NCBI GenBank assembly: GCA_001465935.1
Contig: LNKV01000005.1
Span: 1,302,001-1,366,000, forward strand
DNA length: 64,000 bases
Reading direction: 5' to 3'
From: Clarireedia homoeocarpa
Lineage: Eukaryota > Ascomycota > Leotiomycetes > Helotiales > Rutstroemiaceae
Position numbers and translations under genes: made by a program. The notes under the pieces are model-generated. The model did no database searches. It was not told the DNA's origin and worked only from the letters and a program-made list of their open reading frames with translations. Shown piece by piece: positions 22,388 to 32,082 of this stretch; within the stretch, counting starts at the first letter, position 1; each line of letters starts with the position of its first letter.

Positions 22388-22821
22388 GTTGTTGATGGGC
22401 GGGCTGGTGTTTGTAGGAGTCGTGGATAGTTGAGGTGTTCTCATGGGTGTTTGTGTTTTGCTTGCTTGTTTGCTTATTTCTTCTTGCATAGTTGTTGGTT
22501 TTGTTTAGTAGTAGTACGAGTTTAGAAGTGTTCGTGTTTAGTTCTCTCATTTCTGCTTGATTAAGCTGAATGATACTGCGCGGCATGCGTTTGTATATAG
22601 CGAATGGTATCAATACCTGAGATAGAGGATGTTCATAATGATAATTTTATAGTTTCTCTCCCGACGGCGAGTCTTGCTCGCATACACCAAAGTAAACAGG
22701 GTATTCACCTGAAACAATTCCCCTTGCAAACACAAAATTTCACACCCCATGGTTTTTTGCTCACCCATAACTCCATTTTAAGAACCCAAACGCACCCATC
22801 AAGCCAAACCACGCCATCACA
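22388..22821. other. Convergent 3' spacer between GTPase gene and DHR2
   Basis: Both neighbours terminate here. The left half is G/T-rich with TTTGTT/TTGCTTG runs, the right half C/A-rich. No coding potential or RNA gene is recognised. Confidence 0.5.
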
Positions 22822-25557
22822 TCACATCATGCCCCCCAAGGCATCTACAACCCAATCAATCTGTACAACACTAACCTTCTTTGCCCAATTCCGATTCGTA
22901 TAAACATGTTCCAGAAACATAATCGCCTCGACCTTGCGGCCCCACAGCACGCTCTGCGGATGCACCACAATATTATGTTTCCCCTTCACGGTAACATAAC
23001 TGCCATCCGGAGCCAGCGTCGCGGTTCGATCGCCAAACGCCTTGAGGAAGCAGCGTATCAGCAGCGTGGACTCTTCTGGAGTGGCGGGCTCGAAAGGCTG
23101 GGGATCGGGTGGTGGGGCAGTGGATAGGAGTTTGTGCTGCAGACAGAGGGCGCGCAGCTGCTTGCGGATGGACATGGCGGAGCGCATGGCGCGGTTGTTG
23201 ATGTTGCGGTCTTTGCACCAGAGAAGACGGTTGGTGTTTTCAGCGGCGTAGCGCTGCATGGTGGTGAGGTAGGTGAGAAGGTCGCCTTCGCGACGGATGA
23301 TATCGGCGCGGTTGGTTTGGGTTGTTTCGACTTCCTCTTGAGAGCGTTCTTGCAGGAAGACCTGGGAGTCGGAGGTGAGGAGGGAGATGACGTCGATGGC
23401 GTTGAGAACGCAGTTGAATTCTGGGGATGCAGCGGCGATGAGGGCGCGGCCGTACGAGGCGGGAAGAGGGAAGGCTGACATTTTCTTGCCGTCCTCTGTG
23501 AGGTTGCCTTCGTCGTCTAGGGCGCCCATGGCGTTGAGCTGAAAGATAGCTTGTTTCATGGCGTCCACGTCGGGAGAATCCATGAGGGGAAAATTTATGA
23601 CGTCTTGTACGCCGCGGGCTTTCATTTTAAGCACTGCTTCAAGGACGTCGCAGCGGAGAATCTCAGGTATTTCATCCTGCAGATATTCCACGTACTCTGA
23701 TTCGGCAACCGCTCTCCAGCATTTACCGGGCGCTTCACGACCAGCTCTTCCCATTCTCTGTAGTGCAGATTGCTTAGAGATCGGCACAGTAAGGAGGGAC
23801 TCGAATCCTAGCTTTGTACGGTATTTCTTGACTTTAGCCCTGCAACTATCGACTACGTATCGCACTCCTGGAACTGTGACGGAAGTCTCGGCAATGTTTG
23901 TAGCAAGTACGATCTTCCTCGTCATTTTCTCCCTGAGTGGCTCAAAGACCAGTTGTTGTGCCTCAGGTGGTAGAGCACCGAATAAGGGTAGTACTTTTAT
24001 TTTTGGCACTTCTTTGCTCAGTGTTGTACCGAGGACCTCCAGTCTGATTTGCATATGCTCAATCTCTTCCTGACCAGGGAGGAAAACCAGAATATCTCCA
24101 GGTAAAGGTTCAGTGACATGTATAGCTGCAAGTCTCCTAAACATTGCATCCGCGTAGTCATTGGGATTGGGCGGTGCATCAAAGAATAATTGAACAGGGA
24201 ACTTTCTACCTTGGACCTCTTCGACAGCAACACCAGTGTCATATTCTTCAAAATCCTGAGCTTCATCCTTCTCTTTTCCTTTTTCTTTTTTCTTGTCATC
24301 ATCCGAGGAACTAAAACCACTCCAAGCAGAAAAAGCCGAGTCAGTAGATGATCGACGCGAAACGGACTTGATTGCTAACATTGGTTTTGCCTCTCTCTTG
24401 ACCACCTCATCATTTTGAAGATGCGGCGCCAGAACAGCGCCGTAATTACTTCCAGGTTTGTAATCGGGTACTGACCCAGGCTTCGCGAAGAACGCTTCAT
24501 ATCCACCCAAATCAAGAGTAGCACTCATGATAATAACTTTCAAGGGGATTCCTCCACGTCCAGTCTTGGGTCCATGGATGAGCTGTCGAAGGAAACCAGC
24601 GATAAGATCTACATCGACTCCTCTCTCATGGATTTCATCAACAATGACTGCACTGTATTTCCGAAGATATGGATCATGGACCATCTCCTGTAGTAAAGTA
24701 CCTTCCGTAACGAATTTGATCTTCATACCAGGAGGCGTGTTAGTATCAAAACGTACGGAATAACCAACTTTTCCAGGCGTGTTGCTGACAGGCCCAAGGT
24801 AAGATCCCATTTCCTTAGCAACACGACGAGCTAGTGTGATAGCAGCCACACGTCGTGGTTGGGTAATAGCAATAACTCCACCGACCGAAATGTCCTCTTC
24901 GTTTCCAGCAGCATTCTTGATCTTCACTGTTTGCTTCTGGCACCACGGTTGATCATACATGAACTGAGGAATCTGCGTACTCTTTCCCGAACCAGTTTCA
25001 GCCGTCAAGAGAAGCACGTCGTGGGTGCGGAGAGCATATCGGAGTTCTTTGATTCTCTCAAATACTGGCAGAGATTTGCGGAACTTCTCAAGGTCTTTTG
25101 CAGCTCTTTCCAACTCCTTCTTATTGGGAATCCCGTTCTTCAAAACTTCGGAACCGTTCGGCTTCGGACTGGATCTTTGTTTTCCGTTTTGCTCTCCAAC
25201 TGATTTGATCCTGCCCACCTGGTTTGTTGCGCTGCCATTCAGTATTCCTTTCTGCGTTATGCTTTGCTTCTTTTCTGAAGTACCATTGATTGAAGGCGTA
25301 GATGTATTGGAATTGCTTGAAGCTCCGTTCACCTCTGCATCAGAGATTGTTGATAATTTTTTCCTCTTCGAAATCGTCTTTGGACTTCCATCTCTGAGGC
25401 GTTTTGTGCCATTCACACTTCCATTGGGCGTCGCATAAGGTGTATGTTTTGGAGATAGTAATTTAGAAGTTATCGTATCGCTGGCCGAGGAAGGCTGCGT
25501 GATTTTGGTCTTGTCATCAGCGTCATTGCTGAACTTGATGTGAACCTTCTCAGGCAT
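22822..25557 (-). CDS. DHR2: DEAH-box RNA helicase, Dhr2-like
   Basis: Dhr2 is a nucleolar DEAH helicase needed for 18S rRNA maturation in the small ribosomal subunit. This is a single exon of 911 residues. A ~150-residue basic, Ser-rich N-terminus contains KRLRDGSPKTISKRKK-type nuclear/nucleolar signals. Helicase motifs appear in order: I GSGKST (about residue 190), Ia TQPRRVAA, II DEIH (about 305), III SAT (about 346), then VI QRMGRAGR (about 602), followed by the helicase-associated region and a C-terminal OB-type fold with HNIVVHPQSVLW and VYTNRNWAKKVS. A charged Lys/Glu/Asp insert after motif III (DDDKKKEKGKEKDE) is a fungal feature. Other DEAH helicases (Prp22, DHX33 types) are alternatives; the C-terminus and length favour Dhr2. 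The start is the only good upstream ATG. Confidence 0.85.
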   Translation of the reverse strand: MPEKVHIKFSNDADDKTKITQPSSASDTITSKLLSPKHTPYATPNGSVNGTKRLRDGSPKTISKRKKLSTISDAEVNGASSNSNTSTPSINGTSEKKQSITQKGILNGSATNQVGRIKSVGEQNGKQRSSPKPNGSEVLKNGIPNKKELERAAKDLEKFRKSLPVFERIKELRYALRTHDVLLLTAETGSGKSTQIPQFMYDQPWCQKQTVKIKNAAGNEEDISVGGVIAITQPRRVAAITLARRVAKEMGSYLGPVSNTPGKVGYSVRFDTNTPPGMKIKFVTEGTLLQEMVHDPYLRKYSAVIVDEIHERGVDVDLIAGFLRQLIHGPKTGRGGIPLKVIIMSATLDLGGYEAFFAKPGSVPDYKPGSNYGAVLAPHLQNDEVVKREAKPMLAIKSVSRRSSTDSAFSAWSGFSSSDDDKKKEKGKEKDEAQDFEEYDTGVAVEEVQGRKFPVQLFFDAPPNPNDYADAMFRRLAAIHVTEPLPGDILVFLPGQEEIEHMQIRLEVLGTTLSKEVPKIKVLPLFGALPPEAQQLVFEPLREKMTRKIVLATNIAETSVTVPGVRYVVDSCRAKVKKYRTKLGFESLLTVPISKQSALQRMGRAGREAPGKCWRAVAESEYVEYLQDEIPEILRCDVLEAVLKMKARGVQDVINFPLMDSPDVDAMKQAIFQLNAMGALDDEGNLTEDGKKMSAFPLPASYGRALIAAASPEFNCVLNAIDVISLLTSDSQVFLQERSQEEVETTQTNRADIIRREGDLLTYLTTMQRYAAENTNRLLWCKDRNINNRAMRSAMSIRKQLRALCLQHKLLSTAPPPDPQPFEPATPEESTLLIRCFLKAFGDRTATLAPDGSYVTVKGKHNIVVHPQSVLWGRKVEAIMFLEHVYTNRNWAKKVSVVQIDWVVDALGGMM

Positions 25558-26407
25558 GGTGTAGAAGTTGTTATGTAGTAGAGCGCAGTTCTACTCGACG
25601 TTTGAGCTTCTTTATCGTAGTTACAAAGAAGGATAATATGAAGAATTCAGAATTCTGCGATCCATTCTATATGTCAGAAAAATTATTATAAGAAATTAAA
25701 TATGCTTAACTGGAAAACTGCTGAATAGCTTCATGTCCGAAGTTCATTTCAGTTCCTCAGCCTAACTTAGTTCTAATGGAACTTTTTTTTTGCTGCTGAT
25801 CACCGCCACCCTATTTGGTAGCCTTGCTAAGCCAGACCAACAAAGGCTTATTATAAACAAAATCATATCACAGGCTCGTCAAATTTTTGTTCACCAAAAT
25901 TGGAACAGATTTCAAGAATGATATTGTTATTTTTTTATTGTTATATTGGTGTTGAGCTGATGGCTTCTTATGTATTATGGGTAAGCTGTCATGTAGGCAC
26001 GAATCAGAGTCATTATCGTTATCGCTGTGCTCCATTTCCATGAATCACCAATCGTCAATTTGTTAAGAAAACGGCAGACTAGAAACAACCTTTAGACAAG
26101 TTGGTATGCAAATTCAGACAATCCGCCACTACGCCATGCCTACCGGGCTTACCCTATCCCAGATACGTGTGCTTGCACATGTTCCTTGATGAAAACAAAT
26201 GAAAGACAAAGAAGAGTTGAGGTTGGAGAAAAATATTCGCAGTTTAAGATGATTGCGGTGCCGACTCATATCGGTGGTGGCTAAACATAAGGTGTGTGTG
26301 ATCCTCTTCGTGGAATTAGATTTTGGTCTAGAATCATGAGGGTGTGCAGTCAACGTTTGTGATTTTGCGCCATGTTCGAGGTCGGAAGTTTTCCTGTGAG
26401 CGCTTCC
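25558..26407. other. Intergenic, DHR2 promoter side
   Basis: Holds the DHR2 promoter and 5' untranslated region on its left and the 3' end of the RING gene on its right. A/T-rich stretches lie near 25680-25720 and 25915-25950. No gene is seen; a 74-codon minus frame at 26129-26353 looks like chance. Confidence 0.45.
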
Positions 26408-28609
26408 CTATCGTGAATCGTTTCCTCCATAGCGTTCATGGGCATGAGATGGATTGTAGTACGGTGGGTGGTCAATTTCCATAGCACCAAACATAGGAAG
26501 ATGAACACTCCTGTGACCGAAACTAGGTCTTGCGGGTGACGAGGATGACGTGTTAGCAGCAGTTGAGGCTGCCGGACCTGAAGGAGTAGTTACTACAGTG
26601 GACGGTGAATGTCCATTCCCATTCGCTGCACCTGATCCAATGGCTATTGCCGGCGAAGCTCCTTCCGAAGTTGCGGCATACCCTTGGCTATTAGCTTGGT
26701 GGTTGGTAAATGGAGGGCCAGGTCTTCGATGTGAATGTGCGGCAAAATTAGGATGTGGTATAAATTGAGGTGCTTGACGATTGATTTGTGACTGAGGAGC
26801 AATGGGGTGTAACCTGGGCGAGCTGACAGAGGTGGGCCGTGTTGAAAGGTGATTTGCTCTATGACTCCCTGCTCTACCGCGAGGCAAACGACGTCGAGTT
26901 TCTGTCGGGTCACTAGGTGGCCGACTGAAGTGTGCGAGGCCCTGGTTATATCGATAATTTTCGATTGCTTGGTTAACGGTAACACTTTAGATTAGTTAGC
27001 AGCATCCTCATACCCAATGAAGGAGAGGAAGAATCTTACTTTCCAAAAATACCATCATCCGGTATTGCAGGAGGATTGGATTGCGAAAAGTTACTACGTG
27101 GTCGATCACCACCATGGTGCATCTGGCGATGTTGCCTGAACATCAGTTTCCTAGCAGATTCCGAAGGGATTTTATCTCGACAATAGGGACAACTGTCGTT
27201 CTCTTCGAACCATTTTTTGATACAACCGAGACCAAAAATATGCTTGCATTTGGGCAAACGTATGGGATCTTCGCTGATACCCTCGGGATTCATAACACCG
27301 AAATCGTTGTAGCAAATGATACAGCCTAGGGGAAGTCAGGAACAGCATCTGAAAGGAGGTCTAGGTCATTTACTCACTTCGATCTGCTTCTGGTAAATCC
27401 TCAGGTTTTACCTTTTCGAGAGACGCCAAAAAATCTTTGGATGGAATCCTCTTGGTGCTTGCCATAATGCCACGCATTGCAGCAAGGGCACGCTCCTCAT
27501 CCATACTATTGCGGCCCGCGAATCCGAAGATAGCTTCAAGGTTTTCCTCGATTATATCCGCCTGAATCTCGTTCAGATAATCATCCTCCGAATCCGAATC
27601 TGCTGTGAAGTTTGGTTCATTCTGAAGCCTTCTCCGTCTAGCATTTGGCCGATCCCAATTTTGCTGTGCTCGATGAACGAAAGTATGTTGATGTGGGGGT
27701 AGGGTATGTGTAGGTGGGTGCGGAACTGCTAAACACGTTATTAGTCGCCTCCCTAATCCAGCTTTCTCAATTGTTCGCAAAATTGTAAAGACTATCACTA
27801 CCAGTAAACCACGAGACCGAATATCCTCTAGCACTAGCTTTTAATTTGCGGTACCCCCAAGACAAGGGTGAAATTCTAAAAGTAGAACACAAACAGATCA
27901 CAGGAAAAAACAAACTTACGAATTACCGGGATTGATTGATCTACCTGCGCGGATGGAACTCGGGAAGCTGTATCACGATTGTCAGCTTCTGGATGTCATC
28001 GGACTGGAATGAAAAGTATCAGTGGAGCCGTCGAAAGGCATAACAAAAAGTGATCAGAGAACAGAAACGTGATGGGCTACCTGGAGAATGTGTCGTATTT
28101 GCGGCACTAAACCCTGCCCCGGATTGCCTCGGAGGACTATTGCTTTCTGAGCTACTGGCACCAGAAATATAACCACTCGAGGCATCAAAATCCCCAGAAT
28201 CTGCACGCCAGGACTGACTTGCCCACGAATAATCATACGAGCCTAATATCGGAGGTAGGGAGGGGAACGGCCTGCCGCCCGGCCCCTCTTGATTATGAAT
28301 ATTTGGTTGCGGTTCTGGAAAATCATGCCAAGTGTTTGGTGGCACATACGTACTCTGAGGCCATGCTTGACGAGGCGATATGAGATACGGATGTGAGATT
28401 GGTGCGTTGCGTATTGGTCCTCCTGCAGACCAACCTGTTGATGCGGGATCGAAAGCACGATGATACACAGGGCCCTGTTGGGCATACGATTGCCAAGGGG
28501 CCATGTTCGCAGGTTGCTGCTGGCTTGACGCGCCCGTGTTGTTTCTCGCTGCCGAATTATACGGACAGCGAGGGACTCCCGCTTGTTGTTGTATGTTGCC
28601 GTCCTCCAT
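26408..28609 (-). CDS. RING-H2 finger protein, probable E3 ubiquitin ligase
   Basis: A RING-H2 domain (CIICYNDF ... RLPKCKHIFGLGCIKKWFEENDSCPYC) marks this as a likely E3 ligase that recruits an E2 enzyme; substrates are unknown. My model has six minus-strand exons: 28609-28081, 27967-27920, 27837-27802, 27728-27378, 27325-27040 and 26984-26408, giving 608 residues. All phases agree. The RING occupies about residues 325-375, split from its upstream acidic helix by an intron just before the first cysteine. Long Pro/Ser/Asn/Gln-rich arms flank it on both sides and look disordered. The two tiny exons (48 and 36 nt) are the least certain part; an alternative acceptor or intron retention around 27729-27838 keeps an open frame. 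No membrane segment or signal peptide. Confidence 0.75.
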
Positions 28610-29042
28610 TGTCGTAGCCAGATGCTTTCTTATCAACCCCGCACTGACCTTCGCTCGAAATTCGACCGGGTATCTGAACTCCTCCGAGTCCCTTTGTATA
28701 GAAGTAGTTGCTTGTAGAAATATCGTAGATTCTGTGGTACACCCCGGGATGTATAATCACCGAGAATCAATCCCAGAATTTTCGATGCTTTATGTGCAGA
28801 GAAAGTCTGACATCCTCAAGGCTGGATTCGAAGTTGGGGCGGGTGTGTGGTATGGTAGAGGTTGCCAAATGACTCGTGGGGCGGCCGTCAAGGGAGGCAA
28901 TGGATTTTCGGAAGATTGTCGAATGAGACCCGAAATATTCACCAGAATCCGACCATTTGACCGGTTTAATTTGTTCTCATAGTACGACAGGATTTCGTAA
29001 CGACAATCCTCGGAGCTTGGGAGGAGATGAGAAAGAAAGAAC

Positions 29043-29096
29043 GAGGTAAGAAGAAAGAGGAACGAGGAAAAAGGAACGAGGAACGAGGAACGAGGC
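29043..29096 (+). repeat. GAACGAG-type purine repeat
   Basis: Several copies of GGAACGAG-like 7-8 base units make an A/G-only strand. It sits upstream of the RING gene start, in its probable promoter or 5' region. Confidence 0.65.
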
Positions 29097-29310
29097 AAGA
29101 GGGATCATGAAATAAGACGAGGCGGTTTTTGTAGCTTGGGATTCTGGGATCTAGTGCGGAGTTGGCTGAACTCTGGGTAGAAGTGGAGGTGGTTGGATCT
29201 CACGAGCTGTACAGTACGAAGTATACTCACTCGCTCATATTGCTTCACTTGGTTTCATTCAGTCGCTATGTTCGGGTATTTAGTAAGTCACGGAAGCCGA
29301 GAATATTTTC

Positions 29311-29386
29311 TTTTGCATGCAGAAGTACCTTTTGCATACAGAAGTACCTTTTGCATACAGAAGTACCTTTGCATACAGAAGTACTC
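29311..29386 (+). repeat. 19-bp minisatellite, about four copies
   Basis: The unit, roughly TTTTGCATACAGAAGTACC, is repeated about four times with slight shortening of the T run and one G/A change. It has no coding context. GCATGC/GCATAC cores recur in each copy. Confidence 0.85.
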
Positions 29387-29586
29387 GAGTACCTGGATGT
29401 GTACTGTAGAGGACTGTACGGAAGACGTACATTTTAAGTGCTGTCCACGTCGATAGCCTAGGCAAGGCACTTCATTTACTGGGCAGATGCCTATCCAGGT
29501 TCTATCGCCGGACGCTGACCACAGAAGGCCGGAGCATCGACAGGACTGGGGATACACACACACACATGTGCATTCCTTGGTTTGGT

Positions 29587-29620
29587 GCTGGGTTGCTGGG
29601 TTGCTGGGTTGCTGGGTTGC
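29587..29620 (+). repeat. 8-bp tandem repeat GCTGGGTT
   Basis: Four consecutive copies of GCTGGGTT, followed by a decayed half copy. One of three unrelated 8-bp-period repeats in this spacer. Confidence 0.85.
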
Positions 29621-29714
29621 ATGCTGGTTGGGACTGGGTACTGTACGGCACATATACCATCGCAGCCATTTCCCATTTCATTTCCCACTTCCGCTTTCCG
29701 TCGCCATGCTTCTA

Positions 29715-29748
29715 GAGCACTGGAGCACTGGAGCACTGGCGCACTGGC
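29715..29748 (+). repeat. 8-bp tandem repeat GAGCACTG
   Basis: Three perfect copies of GAGCACTG and a fourth with one change (GCGCACTG). Second 8-bp-period array of the cluster. Confidence 0.85.
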
Positions 29749-29800
29749 GATTACTTGGTCAGATTACTTTGTGCGGGCCTCTGAAAAAGAAACTGGCAGG

Positions 29801-29852
29801 CTGGTGCTGGTGCTGGTGCTGGTTGCTGGTGCTGGTGCTGGTGCTGGTGCTG
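29801..29852 (+). repeat. GGTGCT hexamer microsatellite
   Basis: About eight GGTGCT/GCTGGT units, interrupted once by an extra T. Strongly G-rich on the plus strand. Confidence 0.85.
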
Positions 29853-30219
29853 GTTTCACCTAAGTTAGCGACCGGACTCCAAGACTTCTGATTGACGAGC
29901 GGAAAGTCTCATGTCGGCGTCATCGTCATCCATAGCAATCAGCTTATCGATAAAGCTCTTTTTCCCCACGCCCATGTCCTTGAAATAAAGCCTAATGCAC
30001 CTAAGAGAGGGTGCCTCGACAGTACGAAAGCAGCTAGCGCTTTCATCCATGGTCCATCCTGGCGAGCCTGCTCCATCCTGGCCTTCCTCGAACGTCCGTG
30101 GTGAAACACTTGTGAACTTGCGTCGTGCTGTTACAAAAGCATGGAAGGAAACACGCCGTTGAATGACACGGTCGTAAATGGTGACTGTGCTTGGCTGAGT
30201 GTAATGCTTACGGAGTAGT

Positions 30220-30320
30220 ACAAAGTATTCCTCCCTGATATACCTACGGAGTAGTAGTCTTACAAAGTATTCCTCCCTGATATACCTACCGAGTAGTAGT
30301 CTTACAAAGTATTCCTCGTC
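30220..30320 (+). repeat. 42-bp tandem repeat, two and a half copies
   Basis: The sequence starting ACAAAGTATTCCTCCCTGAT recurs at 30220 and 30262, and ACAAAGTATTCCTC recurs at 30304: an exact 42-nt period, with only CGGAG/CGAG-type differences between copies. Each copy carries GGAGTAGTA-like motifs. The near-identity suggests recent amplification. Confidence 0.88.
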
Positions 30321-30673
30321 CTAGTCGAGTATAGCAGAGGGGAAAGTTGCCAAGGACATTTCGCTACTACTTGACATCTCGCAGCTACTTACTATGTATG
30401 TACATAGCAGCTACCGACCTAGATAGCTCGCTCTATCGCTCATCCGGCTGAACCTTGCTTGGCGCAGAGTGCTCAACCCGGTTCCAGTCTTCTAGTTCTA
30501 CTGATGCTCTTTTATACATCCACCAGTTTCCTCCTGATACATAACCAGCCGCAAGTCCTCGAAAAATGGTCAGCTACCCACCAGTAACCCCAACCTGGGT
30601 ATTCATAAATGGGGTTCTAAGTCAGTCATACTATTCGGGGGTTCTGTTCTGTTGATTTAACCATCTTACCAGA

Positions 30674-30702
30674 TACAGTACAGTACAGTACAGCACAGTA
30701 CT
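30674..30702 (+). repeat. ACAGT pentamer microsatellite
   Basis: About five ACAGT units, one mutated to ACAGC, in non-coding DNA. Confidence 0.8.
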
Positions 30703-31257
30703 TGTATTAATTTGAGAGAAACCAGCCCTTCACCACAATATCTGTCTGTCCAGGGCTCCTTCGTATACACTGGTCAGCAGCAGTTTATCATCCGGAGCAT
30801 ACGACATTGGCATCGGGAGACTTACTAGGTTCGACTAATCATTGAGGATAACGTATATGTTGCACAGTTACCCGACCCCGAAGCAAATTCTGTCTGCGCA
30901 AGATTTGCAATACTTTTGCTCTATCCGACAGCCCGGTTGCACCCCAAAATGCTGCACAGCTGGCCAGATACGCTCGAAGGGTTACGATATGCAGCAGGCT
31001 CGCATAAAGTCCTCTGTAGGAAGCTGCTGTTGCTCACCCTTCCCAGCTTCCACAAAGGTAATCGATTCTTTTGCAAAGGTCGAGGTCGCCCGCATTTCCA
31101 CAGCCGGAGCAAACACTGTACTTCGTACGGAAAGATTTCGTATGAAAAACAAGCAAGTAGCGGTGAAGTTCTCGGGAGTTGATGTTTCTTAATATCTAGG
31201 ACCTACCTACATACTTCGTACTTACTGGGAATGGGGTTTTTGGCATTTCATATAGCC

Positions 31258-31304
31258 CTGTGTGCCTGTGCCTGTGTGCCTGTGTGCCTGTGTGCCTGTG
31301 TGAG
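31258..31304 (+). repeat. 8-bp tandem repeat GTGTGCCT
   Basis: About five GTGTGCCT units with one shortened copy. Third 8-bp-period array of the spacer, and the closest to LYS9. Confidence 0.82.
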
Positions 31305-31930
31305 CATGTCCTCAACCACGTTCGTCTCTTTCTTCAGATCATGACAAACGGTCTCGTGAGTGGGGGGTTGCAGATGATCTACCCATTACTCTACGTTGAG
31401 TGGTAGGCAGAAACAAGTGAATAAGGAAAAGGAAAGCTAACTTATCCGGCATGCCGCCTAGCAAAAGCTTCGCAGTACTGTTACGCAAACAAGGGAAATG
31501 CACCAGATGGATATTGGACCAACACATTTGGTCCGAGAGAACCCGAATCGTTTCGCTTCGACGCTTATACAGAGGCTGATGATTTGTGAAGAGGTAACCG
31601 GCTGTCAATTCTCTTACCTTACTCTGTACAAGTACAAAATCGAGAGGTTTCTGTAAAGGAGAATCTATCTCAACCGTAGTTCGACAGTAGAATCCGAAAA
31701 GCTGCATCGAGGGTTTGAATCGCAGTTCTTCGCCTTTCAGAAAATCGGTTATTTTTTCGCTTTTTATTTTTTACATCTGCGCTTCTTCGACCTTGAGAGC
31801 TGGTGAGGCAGCGGGGCTTTTGAAAGCTCACGTGCATGTTTTCCGTACAGCTGTGCGACTCATGCCCCGCCACTTTTAAGATGTCTCGAGGGCTATTCAT
31901 CATGACCTCAGCAAAGTCCACTTTTCCCTC

Positions 31931-31942
31931 CTCCGGTCGGAG
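31931..31942. promoter_or_regulatory. CCG-N2-CGG palindrome upstream of LYS9
   Basis: A perfect inverted repeat, CTCCG-GT-CGGAG, lies about 140 nt before the LYS9 ATG. Zn2Cys6 regulators bind paired CGG triplets, and the yeast LYS regulator Lys14 binds paired TCC/GGA half sites, though with a different spacing. A role in lysine control is speculation based on form and position. Confidence 0.35.
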
Positions 31943-32082
31943 CGGGATGGATTAGTCATCACCTGAACCCTCAAGTGGAAGCTACCCCTCCAAATTTAAT
32001 TTTCAATGTATACCTAGCAGCGAGGTAAATAGTCCATTTCAGGTCAACAAGTGTATAGACGTCTCTATACAATAACAAAATC

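Larger units (their letters stand above)
28610..32082. other. Repeat-rich intergenic region, about 3.5 kb
   Basis: No supportable gene; frames up to about 120-130 codons exist but are low-complexity or antisense chance frames. The region contains at least seven separate short tandem repeats (listed individually), and its right end includes the LYS9 promoter. It lies between divergently transcribed genes, so both promoters fall within it. Confidence 0.55.

Noticed and set aside
23558..24073. A 171-codon plus-strand frame
   Set aside because: Antisense to the DHR2 helicase core, whose motifs are unmistakable.
28610..32082. The repeat-rich spacer as a possible transposon or degraded mobile element
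   Set aside because: No terminal repeats, target-site duplication, transposase or reverse-transcriptase fragment is visible, and there is no A/T-biased mutation pattern of the kind left by repeat-induced point mutation.
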